A stretch of DNA of 64,000 nucleotides from the NCBI RefSeq assembly GCF_050947875.1, contig NW_027460339.1:1-64000 (forward strand). Reading direction: 5' to 3'. The first letter of the stretch is position 1; each line of letters starts with the position of its first letter. This DNA comes from Dermacentor variabilis (Eukaryota > Arthropoda > Arachnida > Ixodida > Ixodidae). Shown here one piece after another: positions 49,403 to 63,021 of the stretch. The notes under the pieces were generated by a model, which saw only the letters and a program-made list of their open reading frames with translations, did no database searches and had not been told where the DNA came from. The position numbers and the translations under genes were made by a program.

Positions 49403-51908
49403 TTGCATGCATATCGTGTGGTTTTGCAGAAAACTGCGTCCGCGTCTACCAAAAGATGCGTGCGCATGCTTAAAACGCGTTTTGGCACAAATCCATGTGC
49501 GGGTGCTAAAAAGAGCAGCATCGGCATGCTTTTCACGTCGTTTGGTAGAAATCCACGCGCGCGTTCTGCCAAAAGCACCATTTGCATGCATATCGTGTGG
49601 TTTTGCAGAAAACTGCGTCCGCGTCTACCAAAAGATGCATGCGCGTGCTTAAAACGCGTTTTGGCACAAATCCATGTGCGGGTGCTAAAAAGAGCAGCAT
49701 CGGCATGCTTTTCACGTCGTTTGGTAGAAATCCACGCGCGGATTCTGCCAAAAGCACCATTTGCATGCATATCGTGTGGTTTTGCAGAAAACTGCGTCCG
49801 CGTCTACCAAAAGATGCATGTGCATGCTTAAAACGCGTTTTGGCACAAATCCATGTGCGGGTGCTAAAAAGAGCAGCATCGGCATGCTTTTCACGTCGTT
49901 TGGTAGAAATCCACGCGCGCGTTCTGCCAAAAGCACCATTTGCATGCATATCGTGTGGTTTTGCAGAAAACTGCGTCCGCGTCTACCAAAAGATGCATGC
50001 GCATGCTTAAAATGCGTTTTGTCACAAATCCATGTGCGGGTGCTAAAAAGAGCAGCATCGGCATGCTTTTCACGTCGTTTGGTAGAAATCCACGCGCGCG
50101 TTCTGCCAAAAGCACCATTTGCATGCATATCGTGTGGTTTTGCAGAAAACTGCGTCCGCGTCTACCAAAAGATGCATGCGCATGCTTAAAACGCCTTTTG
50201 GCACAAATCCATGTGCGGGTGCTAAAAAAAGCAGCATCAGCATGCTTTTCACGTCGTTTGGTAGAAAACCACGCGCGCGTTCTGCCAAAAGCACCATTTG
50301 CATGCATATCGTGTTGTTTTGCAGAAAACTGCATCCGCGTCTACCAAAAGATGCATGCGCATGCTTAAAACGCGTTTTGGCACAAATCCATGTGCGGGTG
50401 CTAAAAAGAGCAGCATCGGCATGCTTTTCACGTCGTTTGGTAGAAATCCACGCGGGCATTCTGCCAAAAGCACCATTTGCATGCATATCGTGTGGTTTTG
50501 CAGAAAACTGCGTCCGCGTCTACCAAAAGATGCATGCGCATGCTTAAAACGCGTTTAGGCACAAATCCATGTGCGGGTACTAAAAAGCGCAGCATCGGCA
50601 TGCTTTTCACGTCGTTTGGTAGAAATCCACGCGCGCGTTCTGCCAAAAGCACCATTTGCATGCATATCGTGTGGTTTTGCAGAAAACTGCGTCCGCGTCT
50701 ACCAAAAGATGCATGCGCATGCTCAAAACGCATTTTGGCACAAATCTATGTACGGGTGCTAAAAAGAGCAGCATCGGCATGCTTTTCACGTCGTTTGGTA
50801 TAAATCCACTCGCGCGTTCTGCCAAAAGCACCATTTGCATGCATATCGTGTGGTTTTGCAGAAAACTGCGTCCGCGTCTACCAAAAGATGCACGCGCATG
50901 CTTAAAACGCGTTTTGGCACAAATCCATGTGCGGGTGCTAAAAAGAGCAGCATCGGCATGCTTTTCACGTCGTTTGGTAGAAATCCACGCGCGCGTTCTG
51001 CCAAAAGCACCATTTGCATGCATATCGTGTGGTTTTGCAGAAAACTGCGTCCGCGTCTACCAAAAGATGCATGTGCATGCTAAAAACGCGTTTTGGCACA
51101 AATCCATGTGCGGGTGCTAAAAAGAGCAGCATCGGCATGCTTTTCACGTCGTTTGGTAGAAATCCACGCGCGCGTTCTGCCAAAAGGACCATTTGCATGC
51201 ACATTGTGTGGTTTTGCAGAAAACTGCGTCCGCGTCTACCAAAAGATGCATGCGCATGCTTAAAACGCGTTTTGGCACAAATCCATGTGCGGGTGCTAAA
51301 AAGAGCAGCATCGGCATGCTTTTCACGTCGTTTGGTAGAAATCCACGTGCGCGTTCTGCCAAAAGCACCATTTGCATGCACATCGTGTGGCTTTGCAGAA
51401 AACTGCGTCCGCGTCTACCAAAAGATGCATGCGCATGCTTAAAACGCGTTTTGGCACAAATCCTTGTGCGGGTGCTAAAAAGAGCAGCATCGGCATGCTT
51501 TTCACGTCGTTTGGTAGAAATCCACGCGCGCGTTCTGCCAAAAGCACCAATTGCATGCATATCGTGTGGTTTTGCAGAAAACTGCGTCCGCGTCTACCAA
51601 AAGATGCATGCGCATGCTTAAAACGCGTTTTGGCACAAATCCAGGTGCGGGTGCTAAAAAGAGCAGCATCGGCATGCTTTTCACGTCGTTTGGTAGAAAT
51701 CCACGCGCGCGTTCTGCCAAAAGCACCATTTGCATGCATATCGTGTGGTTTTGCAGAAAACTGCGTCCGCGTCTACCAAAAGATGCATGCGCATGCTTAA
51801 AACGCGTTTTGGCACAAATCCATGTGCGGGTGCTAAAAAGAGCAGCATCGGCATGCTTTTCACGTCGTTTGGTAGAAATCCACGCGCGTGTTCTGCCAAA
51901 AGCACCAT
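49403..51908 (+). repeat. 14-monomer HOR, copy 1 (2,506 bp)
   Basis: Directly followed by a second copy at exactly 14 monomers. Markers in order: GATGCGTGCG, GCGCGTGC, GCGGATTC, AAAATGCGTTTTGTCAC, ACGCCTTTTGG with CTAAAAAAAGC, CGTGTTGTTTTG with CTGCATCC, GTTTAGGC with AAAAAGCGCAG, AAACGCATTTTGG, GGTATAAATCC, GATGCACGCG, GGACC, GGCTTTGCAG, CCAGGTGCGG. The private change GCGGGCATTC is near 50455. Confidence 0.9.
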
Positions 51909-54414
51909 TTGCATGCATATCGTGTGGTTTTGCAGAAAACTGCGTCCGCGTCTACCAAAAGATGCGTGCGCATGCTTAAAACGCGTTTTGGCACAAATCC
52001 ATGTGCGGGTGCTAAAAAGAGCAGCATCGGCATGCTTTTCACGTCGTTTGGTAGAAATCCACGCGCACGTTCTGCCAAAAGCACCATTTGCATGCATATC
52101 GTGTGGTTTTGCAGAAAACTGCGTCCGCGTCTACCAAAAGATGCATGCGCGTGCTTAAAACGCGTTTTGGCACAAATCCATGTGCGGGTGCTAAAAAGAG
52201 CAGCATCGGCATGCTTTTCACGTCGTTTGGTAGAAATCCACGCGCGGATTCTGCCAAAAGCACCATTTGCATGCATATCGTGTGGTTTTGCAGAAAACTG
52301 CGTCCGCGTCTACCAAAAGATGCATGTGCATGCTTAAAACGCGTTTTGGCACAAATCCATGTGCGGGTGCTAAAAAGAGCAGCATCGGCATGCTTTTCAC
52401 GTCGTTTGGTAGAAATCCACGCGCGCGTTCTGCCAAAAGCACCATTTGCATGCATATCGTGTGGTTTTGCAGAAAACTGCGTCCGCGTCTACCAAAAGAT
52501 GCATGCGCATGCTTAAAATGCGTTTTGTCACAAATCCATGTGCGGGTGCTAAAAAGAGCAGCATCGGCATGCTTTTCACGTCGTTTGGTAGAAATCCACG
52601 CGCGCGTTCTGCCAAAAGCACCATTTGCATGCATATCGTGTGGTTTTGCAGAAAACTGCGTCCGCGTCTACCAAAAGATGCATGCGCATGCTTAAAACGC
52701 CTTTTGGCACAAATCCATGTGCGGGTGCTAAAAAAAGCAGCATCAGCATGCTTTTCACGTCGTTTGGTAGAAAACCACGCGCGCGTTCTGCCAAAAGCAC
52801 CATTTGCATGCATATCGTGTTGTTTTGCAGAAAACTGCATCCGCGTCTACCAAAAGATGCATGCGCATGCTTAAAACGCGTTTTGGCACAAATCCATGTG
52901 CGGGTGCTAAAAAGAGCAGCATCGGCATGCTTTTCACGTCGTTTGGTAGAAATCCACGCGGGCGTTCTGCCAAAAGCACCATTTGCATGCATATCGTGTG
53001 GTTTTGCAGAAAACTGCGTCGGCGTCTACCAAAAGATGCATGCGCATGCTTAAAACGCGTTTAGGCACAAATCCATGTGCGGGTACTAAAAAGCGCAGCA
53101 TCGGCATGCTTTTCACGTCGTTTGGTAGAAATCCACGCGCGCGTTCTGCCAAAAGCACCATTTGCATGCATATCGTGTGGTTTTGCAGAAAACTGCGTCC
53201 GCGTCTACCAAAAGATGCATGCGCATGCTCAAAACGCATTTTGGCACAAATCTATGTACGGGTGCTAAAAAGAGCAGCATCGGCATGCTTTTCACGTCGT
53301 TTGGTATAAATCCACTCGCGCGTTCTGCCAAAAGCACCATTTGCATGCATATCGTGTGGTTTTGCAGAAAACTGCGTCCGCGTCTACCAAAAGATGCACG
53401 CGCATGCTTAAAACGCGTTTTGGCACAAATCCATGTGCGGGTGCTAAAAAGAGCAGCATCGGCATGCTTTTCACGTCGTTTGGTAGAAATCCACGCGCGC
53501 GTTCTGCCAAAAGCACCATTTGCATGCATATCGTGTGGTTTTGCAGAAAACTGCGTCCGCGTCTACCAAAAGATGCATGTGCATGCTAAAAACGCGTTTT
53601 GGCACAAATCCATGTGCGGGTGCTAAAAAGAGCAGCATCGGCATGCTTTTCACGTCGTTTGGTAGAAATCCACGCGCGCGTTCTGCCAAAAGGACCATTT
53701 GCATGCACATTGTGTGGTTTTGCAGAAAACTGCGTCCGCGTCTACCAAAAGATGCATGCGCATGCTTAAAACGCGTTTTGGCACAAATCCATGTGCGGGT
53801 GCTAAAAAGAGCAGCATCGGCATGCTTTTCACGTCGTTTGGTAGAAATCCACGTGCGCGTTCTGCCAAAAGCACCATTTGCATGCACATCGTGTGGCTTT
53901 GCAGAAAACTGCGTCCGCGTCTACCAAAAGATGCATGCGCATGCTTAAAACGCGTTTTGGCACAAATCCTTGTGCGGGTGCTAAAAAGAGCAGCATCGGC
54001 ATGCTTTTCACGTCGTTTGGTAGAAATCCACGCGCGCGTTCTGCCAAAAGCACCAATTGCATGCATATCGTGTGGTTTTGCAGAAAACTGCGTCCGCGTC
54101 TACCAAAAGATGCATGCGCATGCTTAAAACGCGTTTTGGCACAAATCCAGGTGCGGGTGCTAAAAAGAGCAGCATCGGCATGCTTTTCACGTCGTTTGGT
54201 AGAAATCCACGCGCGCGTTCTGCCAAAAGCACCATTTGCATGCATATCGTGTGGTTTTGCAGAAAACTGCGTCCGCGTCTACCAAAAGATGCATGCGCAT
54301 GCTTAAAACGCGTTTTGGCACAAATCCATGTGCGGGTGCTAAAAAGAGCAGCATCGGCATGCTTTTCACGTCGTTTGGTAGAAATCCACGCGCGCGTTCT
54401 GCCAAAAGCACCAT
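51909..54414 (+). repeat. 14-monomer HOR, copy 2 (2,506 bp)
   Basis: Nearly identical to copy 1. I find four substitutions in about 2.5 kb, at 49557/52063, 50455/52961, 50525/53031 and 51888/54394, or about 99.8% identity. Both copies have exactly 14 x 179 bp. This is one of the youngest large duplications in the window. Confidence 0.9.
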
Positions 54415-55846
54415 TTGCATGCATGTCGTGTGGTTTTGCAGAAAACTGCGTCCGCGTCTACCAAAAGATGCATGAGCATGCTTAAAACGCGTTTTGGCAC
54501 AAATCCATGTGCGGGTGCTAAAAAGAGCAGCATCGGCATGCTTTTCACGTCGTTTGGTAGAAATCCACGCGCGCGTTCTGCCAAAAGCACCAATTGCATG
54601 AATATCGTGTGGTTTTGCAGAAAACTGCGTCCGCGTCTACCAAAAGATGCATGCGCATGCTTAAAACGCGTTTTGGCACAAATCCAGGTGCGGGTGCTAA
54701 AAAGAGCAGCATCGGCATGCTTTTCACGTCGTTTGGTAGAAATCCACGCGCGCGTTCTGCCAAAAGCACCATTTGCATGCATATCGTGTGGTTTTGCAGA
54801 AAACTGCGTCCGCGTCTACCAAAAGATGCATGCGCATGCTTAAAACGCGTTTTGGCACAAATCCATGTGCGGGTGCTAAAAAGAGCAGCATCGGCATGCT
54901 TTTCACGTCGTTTGGTAGAAATCCACGCGCGCGTTCTGCCAAAAGCACCATTTGCATGCATGTCGTGTGGTTTTGCAGAAAACTGCGTCCGCGTCTACCA
55001 AAAGATGCATGAGCATGCTTAAAACGCGTTTTGGCACAAATCCATGTGCGGGTGCTAAAAAGAGCAGCATCGGCATGCTTTTCACGTCGTTTGGTAGAAA
55101 TCCACGCGCGCGTTCTGCCAAAAGCACCATTTGCATGCATATCGTGTGGTTTTGCAGAAAACTGCGTCCGCGTCTACCAAAAGATACATGCGCATGCTTA
55201 AAACGCGTTTTGGCACAAATCCATGTGCGGGTGCTAAAAATAGCAGCATCGGCATGCTTTTCACGTCGTTTCGTAGACATCCACGCGCGCGTTCTGCCAA
55301 AAGCACCATTTGCATGCATATCGTGTGGTTTTGCAGAAAACTGCGTCCGCGTCTACCAAAAGATGCATGCGCATGCTTAAAACGCGTTTTGGCACAAATC
55401 CTTGTGCGGGTGCTAAAAAGAGCAGCATCGGCATGCTTTTCACGTCGTTTGGTAGAAATCCACGCGCGCGTTCTGCCAAAAGCACCATTTGCATGCATGT
55501 CGTGTGGTTTTGCAGAAAACTGCGTCCGCGTCTACCAAAAGATGCATGAGCATGCTTAAAACGCGTTTTGGCACAAATCCATGTGCGGGTGCTAAAAAGA
55601 GCAGCATCGGCATGCTTTTCACGTCGTTTGGTAGAAATCCACGCGCGCGTTCTGCCAAAAGCACCATTTGCATGCATATCGTGTGGTTTTGCAGAAAACT
55701 GCGTCCGCGTCTACCAAAAGATACATGCGCATGCTTAAAACGCGTTTTGGCACAAATCCATGTGCGGGTGCTAAAAATAGCAGCATCGGCATGCTTTTCA
55801 CGTCGTTTGGTAGACATCCACGCGCGCGTTCTGCCAAAAGCACCAT
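54057..55846 (+). repeat. 3-monomer HOR (537-bp period, about 3.3 units)
   Basis: A three-monomer cycle: monomers with GCATGTCGTG then GATGCATGAGC begin near 54415, 54952 and 55489. The following monomer carries CCAGGTGCGG in the first units and GATACATGC, AAAATAGC and GTAGACATCC in the last two. The third is near consensus. It starts at the end of the 14-mer copy 2 and looks like a local amplification of its last monomers. Confidence 0.8.
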
Positions 55847-57700
55847 TTGCATGCATATCGTGTGGTTTTGCAGAAAACTGCGTCCGCGTCTACCAAAAGA
55901 TGCATGCGCATGCTTAAAACGCGTTTTGTCAGAAATCCATGTGCGGGTGCTAAAAAGAGCAGCATCGGCATGCTTTTCACGTCGTTTGGTAGAAATCCAC
56001 GCGCGCGTTCTGCCAAAAGCACCATTTGCATGCATATCGTGTGGTTTTGCAGAAAACTGCGTCCGCGTCTACCAAAAGATGCATGCGCATGCTTAAAACG
56101 CCTTTTGGCACAAATCCATGTGCGGGTGCTAAAAAGAGCAGCATCAGCATGCTTTTCACGTCGTTTGGTAGAAAACCACACGCGCGTTCTGCCAAAAGCA
56201 CCATTTGCATGCATATCGTGTGGTATTGCAGAAAACTGCATCCGCGTCTACCAAAAGATGCATGCGCATGCTTAAAACGCGTTTTGGCACAAATCCATGT
56301 GCGGGTGCTAAAAAGAGCAGCATCGGCATGCTTTTCACGTTGTTTGGTAGAAATCCACGCGGGCCTTTTGCCAAAAGCACCATTTGCATGCATATCGTGT
56401 GGTTTTGCAGAAAACTGCGTCCGCGTCTACCAAAAGATGCATGCGCATGCTTAAAACGCGTTTAGGCACAAATCCATGTGCGGGTGCTAAAAAGAGCAGC
56501 ATCGGCATGCTTTTCACGTCGTTTGGTAGAAATCCACGCGCGCGTTCTGCCAAAAGCACCATTTGCATGCATATCGTGTGGTTTTGCAGAAAACTGCGTC
56601 CGCGTCTACCAATAGATGCATGCCCATGCTTAAAACGCATTTTGGCACAAATCTATGTGCGGGTGCTAAAAAGAGCAGCATCGGCATGCTTTTCACGTCG
56701 TTTGGTAGAAATCCACTCGCGCGTTCTGCCAAAAGCACCATTTGCATGCATATCGTGTGGTTTTGCAGAAAACTGCGTCCGCGTCTACCAAAAGATGCAT
56801 GGGCATGCTGAAAACGCGTTTTGGCACAAATCCATGTGCGGGTGCTAAAAAGAGCAGCATCGGCATGCTTTTCACGTCGTTTGGTAGAAATCCACGCGCG
56901 CGTTCTGCCAAAAGCACCATTTGCATGCATATCGTGTGGTTTTGCAGAAAACTGCGTCCGCGTCTACCAAAAGATGCATGCGCATGCTTAAAACGCGTTT
57001 TGGCACAAATCCGTGTGCGGGTGCTAAAAAGAGCAGCATCGGCATGCTTTTCACGTCGTTTGGTAGAAATCCACGCGCGCGTTCTGCCAAAAGCATCATT
57101 TGCATGCATATCGTGTGGTTTTGCAGAAAACTGCGTCCGCGTCTACCAAAAGATGCATGTGCATGCTAAAAACGCGCTTTGGCACAAATCCATGTGCGGG
57201 TGCTAAAAAGAGCGGCATCGGCATGCTTTTCACGTCGTTTGGTAGAAATCCACGCGCGCGTTCTGCCAAAAGGACCATTTGCATGCTCATTGTGTGGTTT
57301 TGCAGAAAACTGCGTCCGCGTCTACCAAAAGATGCATGCACATGCTTAAAACGCGTTTTGGCACAAATCCATGTGCGGGTGCTAAAAAGAGCAGCATCGG
57401 CATGCTTTTCACGTCGTTTGGTAGAAATCCAGGCGCGCGTTCTGCCAAAAGCACCATTTGCATGCACATCGTGTGGCTTTGCAGAAAACTGCGTCCGCGT
57501 CTACCAAAAGATGCATGCGCATGCTTAAAACGCGTTTTGGCACAAATCCTTGTGCCGGTGCTAAAAAGAGCAGCATCGGCATGCTTTTCACGTCGTTTGG
57601 TAGAAATCCACGCGCGCGTTCTGCCAAAAGCACCAATTGCATGCATATCGTGTGGTTTTGCAGAAAACTGCGTCCGCGTCTACCAAAAGATGCATGCGCA
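55847..57700 (+). repeat. Diverged third copy of the 14-mer HOR
   Basis: Shares the order TTTTGTCA, ACGCCTTTTGG with GAAAACCAC, CTGCATCC, GTTTAGGC, AAACGCATTTTGG with AAATCTATG, TGCATGCTAAAAACG, GGACC, GGCTTTGCAG and CCTTGTG with 49,940-51,7xx, at offsets of 33 and then 34 monomers. It has many private changes (for example GGGCCTTTTGCC near 56360, CTACCAATAG near 56609), so it predates the 49.4-54.4 kb duplication. Confidence 0.7.
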
Positions 57701-58904
57701 TGCTTAAAACGCGTTTTGACACAAATCCATGTGCGGGTGCTAAAAAGAGCAGCATCGGCATGCTTTTCACGTCGTTTGGTAGAAATCCACGCGCGCATTC
57801 TGCCAAAAGCACCATTTGCATGCATATCGTGTGGTTTTGCAGAAAACTGCGTCCGCGTCTACCAAAAGATGCATGCGCATGCTTAAAACGCGTTTTGGCA
57901 CAAATCCATGTGCGGGTGCTAAAAAGAGCAGCATCGGCATGCTTTTCACGTCGTTTGGTAGAAATTCACGCGCGCGTTCTACCAAAAGCACCATTTGCAT
58001 GCATATCGTGTGGTTTTGCAGAAAACTGCGTCCGCGTCTACCAAAAGATGCATGCGCATGCTTAAAACGCGTTTTGGCACAAATCCATGTGCGGGTGCTA
58101 AAAAGAGCAGCATCGGCATGCTTTTCACGTCGTTTTGTAGAAATCCACGCGCGCGTTCTGCCAAAAGCACTATTTGCATGCATATCGTGTGGTTTTGCAG
58201 AAAACTGCGTCCGCGTCTACCAAAAGATGCATGCGCATGCTTAAAACGCGTTTTGGCAAAAATCCATGTGCGGGTGCTAAAAAGAGCAGCATCGGCATGC
58301 TTTTCACGTCGTTTGGTAGAAATCCACGCGCGCGTTCTGCCAAAAGCACCATTTGCATGCATATCGTGTGGTTTTGCAGAAAACTGCGTCCGCGTCTACC
58401 AAAAGATGCATGCGCATGCTTAAAACGCGTTTTGGCACAAATCCATGTGCGGGTGCTAAAAAGAGCAGCATCGGCATGCTTTTCACGTCGTTTGGTAGAA
58501 ATCCACGCGCACGTTCTGCCAAAAGCACCATTTGCATGCATATCGTGTGGTTTTGCAGAAAACTGCGTCCGCGTCTACCAAAAGATGCATGCGCATGCTT
58601 AAAACGCGTTTTGTCACAAATCCATGTGCGGGTGCTAAAAAGAGCAGCATCGGCATGCTTTTCACGTCGTTTGGTAGAAATCCACGCGCGCGTTCTGCCA
58701 AAAGCACCATTTGCATGCATATCGTGTGGTTTTGCAGAAAACTGCGTCCGCGTCTACCAAAAGATGCATGCGCATGCTTAAAAGGCGTTTTGGCACAAAT
58801 CCATGTGCGGGTGCTAAAAAGAGCAGCATCGGCATGCTTTTCACGTCGTTTGGTAGAAATCCACGCGCGCGTTCTGACAAAAGCACCATTTGCATGCATA
58901 TCGT

Positions 58905-59883
58905 GTGGTTTTGCAGAAAACTGCGTCCGCGTCTCCCAAAAGATGCATGCGCATGCTAAAAACGCGTTTTGGCACAAATTCATGTGCGGGTGCTAAAAAG
59001 AGCAGCATCGGCATGCTTTTCACGTCGTTTGGTAGAAATCCACGCGCGCGTTCTGCCAAAAGCACCATTTGCATGCACATCGTGTGGTTTTGCAGAAAAC
59101 TGCGTCCGCGTCTACCAAAAGATGCATGCGCATGCTTAAAACGCGTTTTGGCACAAATCCATGTGCGGGTGCTAAAAAGAGCAGAATCGGCATGCTTTTC
59201 ACGTCGTTTGGTAGAAATCCACGCGCGCGTTCTGCCAAAAGCACCCTTTGCATGCATATCGTGTGGTTTTGCAGAAAACTGCGTCCGCGTCTCCCAAAAG
59301 ATGCATGTGCATGCTAAAAACGCGTTTTTTCTCAAAACCATGTGCGGGTGCTAAAAAGAGCAGCATCGGCATGCTTTTCACGTCGTTTGGTAGAAATCCC
59401 CGCGCGCGTTCTGCCAAAAGCACCATTTGCATGCATGTCGTGTGGTTTAGCAGAAAACTGCGTCCGCGTCTACCAAAAGATGCATGTGCATGCTTAAAAC
59501 GCGTTTTGGCACAAATCCATGTGCGGGTGCTAAAAAGAGCAGCATCGGCATGCTTTTCACGTCGTTTGGTAGAAATCCACGCGCGGATTCTGCCAAAAGC
59601 ACCATTTGCATGCATATCGTGTGGTTTTGCAGAAAACTGCGTCCGCGTCTACCAAAAGATGCATGCGCATGCTTAAAACGCGTTTTGGCACAAATCCGTG
59701 TGCGGGTGCTAAAAAGAGCAGCATCGGCATGCTTTTCACGTCGTTTGGTAGAAATCCCCGCGCGCGTTCTGCCAAAAGCACCATTTGCATGCATGTCGTG
59801 TGGTTTTGCAGAAAACTGCGTCCGCGTCTACCAAAAGATGCATGTGCATGCTTAAAACGCGTTTTGGCACAAATCCATGTGCG
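58905..59883 (+). repeat. 23-monomer-spaced HOR segment, copy 1
   Basis: Recurs at 63022-64000 with offset 4117 bp, exactly 23 monomers. I see no difference over about 979 bp. It contains the unusual monomer with four substitutions clustered near 59327-59337 (CGTTTTTTCTCAAAACC), GTCTCCCAAAAG, AGCAGAATCGG, GGTTTAGCAG and GCGGATTC. Confidence 0.85.
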
Positions 59884-62800
59884 GGTGCTAAAAAGAGCAG
59901 CATCGGCATGCTTTTCACGTCGTTTGGTAGAAATCCACGCGCGCGTTCTGCCAAAAGCACCATTTGCATGCATATCGTGTGGTTTTGCAGAAAACTGCGT
60001 CCGCGTCTACCAAAAGATGCATGCGCATGCTTAAAACGCGTTTTGTCACAAATCCATGTGCGGGTGCTAAAAAGAGCAGCATCGGCATGCTTTTCACGTC
60101 GTTTGGTAGAAATCCACGCGCGCGTTCTGCCAAAAGCACCATTTGCATGCATATCGTGTGGTTTTGCAGAAAACGGCGTCCGCGTCTACCAAAAGATGCA
60201 TGCGCATGCTTAAAACGCGTTTTGGCACAAATCCATGTGCGGGTGCTAAAAAGAGCAGAATCGGCATGCTTTTCACGTCGTTTGGTAGAAATCCACGCGC
60301 GCGTTCTGCCAAAAGCACCATTTGCATGCATATCGTGTGGTTTTGCAGAAAACTGCGTCCGCGTCTACCAAAAGATGCATGCGCATGCTTAAAACGCGTT
60401 TTGGCACAAATCCATGTGCGGTTGCTAAAAACAGCAGCATCGGCATGCTTTTCACGTCCTTTGGTAGAAATCCACGCGCGCGTTCTGCCAAAAGCACCAT
60501 TTGCATGCATATCGTGTGGTTTTGCAGAAAACTGCGTCCGCGTCTACCAAAAGATGCATGCGCATGCTTAAAACGCGTTTTGGCACAAATCCATGTGCGG
60601 GTGCTAAAAAGAGCAGCATCGGCATGCTTTTCACGTCGTTTGGTAGAAATCCACGCGCTCGTTCTGCCAAAAGCACCATTTGCATGCCTATCGTGTGGTT
60701 TTGCAGAAAACTGCGTCCGCGTCTTCCAAAAGATGCATGCGCATGCTTAAAACGCGTTTTGGCACAAATCCATGTGCGGGTGCTAAAAAGAGCAGAATCG
60801 GCATGCTTTTCACGTCCTTTGGTAGAAATCCACGCGCGCGTTCTGCCAAAAGCACCATTTGCATGCATATCGTGTGGTTTTGCAGAAAACTGCGTCCGCG
60901 TCTACCAAAAGATGCATGCGCATGCTTAAAACGCGTTTTGGCACAAATCCATGTGCGGGTGCTAAAAAGAGCAGCATCGGCATGCTTTTCACGTCGTTTG
61001 GTAGAAATCCACGCGCGCGTTCTGCCAAAAGCACCATTTGCATGCATATCGTGTGGTTTTGCAGAAAACTGCGTCCGCGTCTTCCAAAAGATGCATGTGC
61101 ATGCTTAAAACGCGTTTTGGCACAAATCCATGTGCGGGTGCTAAAAAGAGCAGCATCGGCATGCTTTTCACGTCGTTTGGTAGAAATCCACGCGCGCGTT
61201 CTGCCAAAAGCACCATTTGCATGCATATAGTGTGGTTTTGCAGAAAACTGCGTCCGCGTCTACCAAAAGATGCATGCGCATGCTTAAAACGCGTTTTGCC
61301 ACAAATCCATGTGCTGGTGCTAAAAAGAGCAGCATCGGCATGCTTTTCACGTCCTTTGGTAGAAATCCACGCGCGCGTTCTGCCAAAAGCACCATTTGCA
61401 TGCATATCGTGTGGTTTTGCAGAAAACTGCGTCCGCGTCTACCAAAAGATGCATGCGCTTGCTTAAAACGCGTTTTGGCACAAATCCATGTGCGGGTGCT
61501 AAAAAGAGCAGAATCGGCATGCTTTTCACGTCGTTTGGTAGAAATCCACGCGCGCGTTCTGCCAAAAGCACCATTTGCATGCATATCGTGTGGTTTTGCA
61601 GAAAACTGCGTCCGCGTCTACCAAAAGATGCATGCGCATGCTTAAAACGCGTTTTTTCACAAATCCATGTGCGGGTGCTAAAAAGAGCAGCATCGGCGTG
61701 CTTTTCACGTCGTTTGGTAGAAATCCCCGCGCGCGTTCTGCCAAAAGCACCATTTGCATGCATATCGTGTGGTTTTGCAGAAAACTGCGTCCGCGTCTAC
61801 CAAAAGATGCATGCGCATGCTTAAAACGCGTTTTGGCACAAATCCATGTGCGGGTGCTAAAAAGAGCAGCATCGGCATGCTTTTCACGTCGTTTGGTAGA
61901 AATCCCCGCGCGCGTTCTGCCAAAAGCACCATTTGCATGCATGTCGTGTGGTTTTGCAGAAAACTGCGTCCGCGTCTACCAAAAGATGCATGCGCATGCT
62001 TAAAACGCGTTTTGGCAAAAATCCATGTGCGGGTGCTAAAAAGAGCAGCATCGGCATGCTTTTCACGTCGTTTGGTAGAAATCCACGCGCGCGTTCTGCC
62101 AAAAGCACCATTTGCATGCATATCGTGTGGTTTTGCAGAAAACTGCGTCCGCGTCTACCAAAAGATGCATGCGCATGCTTAAAACGCGTTTTGGCACAAA
62201 TCCATGTGCGGGTGCTAAAAAGAGCAGCATCGGCATGCTTTTCACGTCGTTTGGTAGAAATCCAGGCGCGCGTTCTGCCAAAAGCACAATTTGCATGCAT
62301 ATCGTGTGGTTTTGCAGAAAACTGCGTCCGCGTCTACCAAAAGATGCATGCGCATGCTTAAAACGCGTTTTGGCACAAATCCTTGTGCGGGTGCTAAAAA
62401 GAGCAGCATCGGCATGCTTTTCACGTCGTTTGGTAGAAATTCACGGGCGCGTTCTGCCAAAAGCACCAATTGCATGCATATCGTGTGGTTTTGCAGAAAA
62501 CTGCGTCCGCGTCTACCAAAAGATGCATGCGCATGCTTAAAACGCGTTTTGGCACAAATCCATGTGCGGGTGCTAAAAAGAGTAGCATCGGCATGCTTTT
62601 CACGTCGTTTGGTAGAAATCCACGCGCGCGTTCTGCCAAAAGCACCATTTGCATGCATATCGTGTGGTTTTGCAGAAAACTGCGTCCGCGTCTACCAAAA
62701 GATGCATGCGCATGCTTAAAACGCGTTTTGGCACAAATCCATGTGCGGGTGCTAAAAAGAGCAGCATCGGCATGCTTTTCACGTCGTTTGGTAGAAATTC

Positions 62801-63021
62801 ACGCGCGCGTTCTACCAAAAGCACCATTTGCATGCATGTCGTGTGGTTTTGCAGAAAACTGCGTCCGCGTCTACCAAAAGATGCATGCGCATGCTTAAAA
62901 CGCGTTTTGGCACAAATCCATGTGCGGGTGCTAAAAAGAGCAGCATCGGCATGCTTTTCACGTCGTTTGGTAGAAATCCCCGCGCGCGTTCTGCCAAAAG
63001 TACCATTTGCATGCATGTCGT
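59884..63021 (+). repeat. Monomers between the two 23-mer segments
   Basis: About 17.5 monomers, mostly close to consensus. Recurring variants are AGCAGAATCGG (near 60250, 60790, 61510), CACGTCCTTTGG (near 60458, 60813, 61350) and GTCTTCC. Monomers with CCAGGCGCG, CCTTGTG and CCAATTGC reappear at 62.26-62.47 kb. No gene or foreign insertion is seen. Confidence 0.7.
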
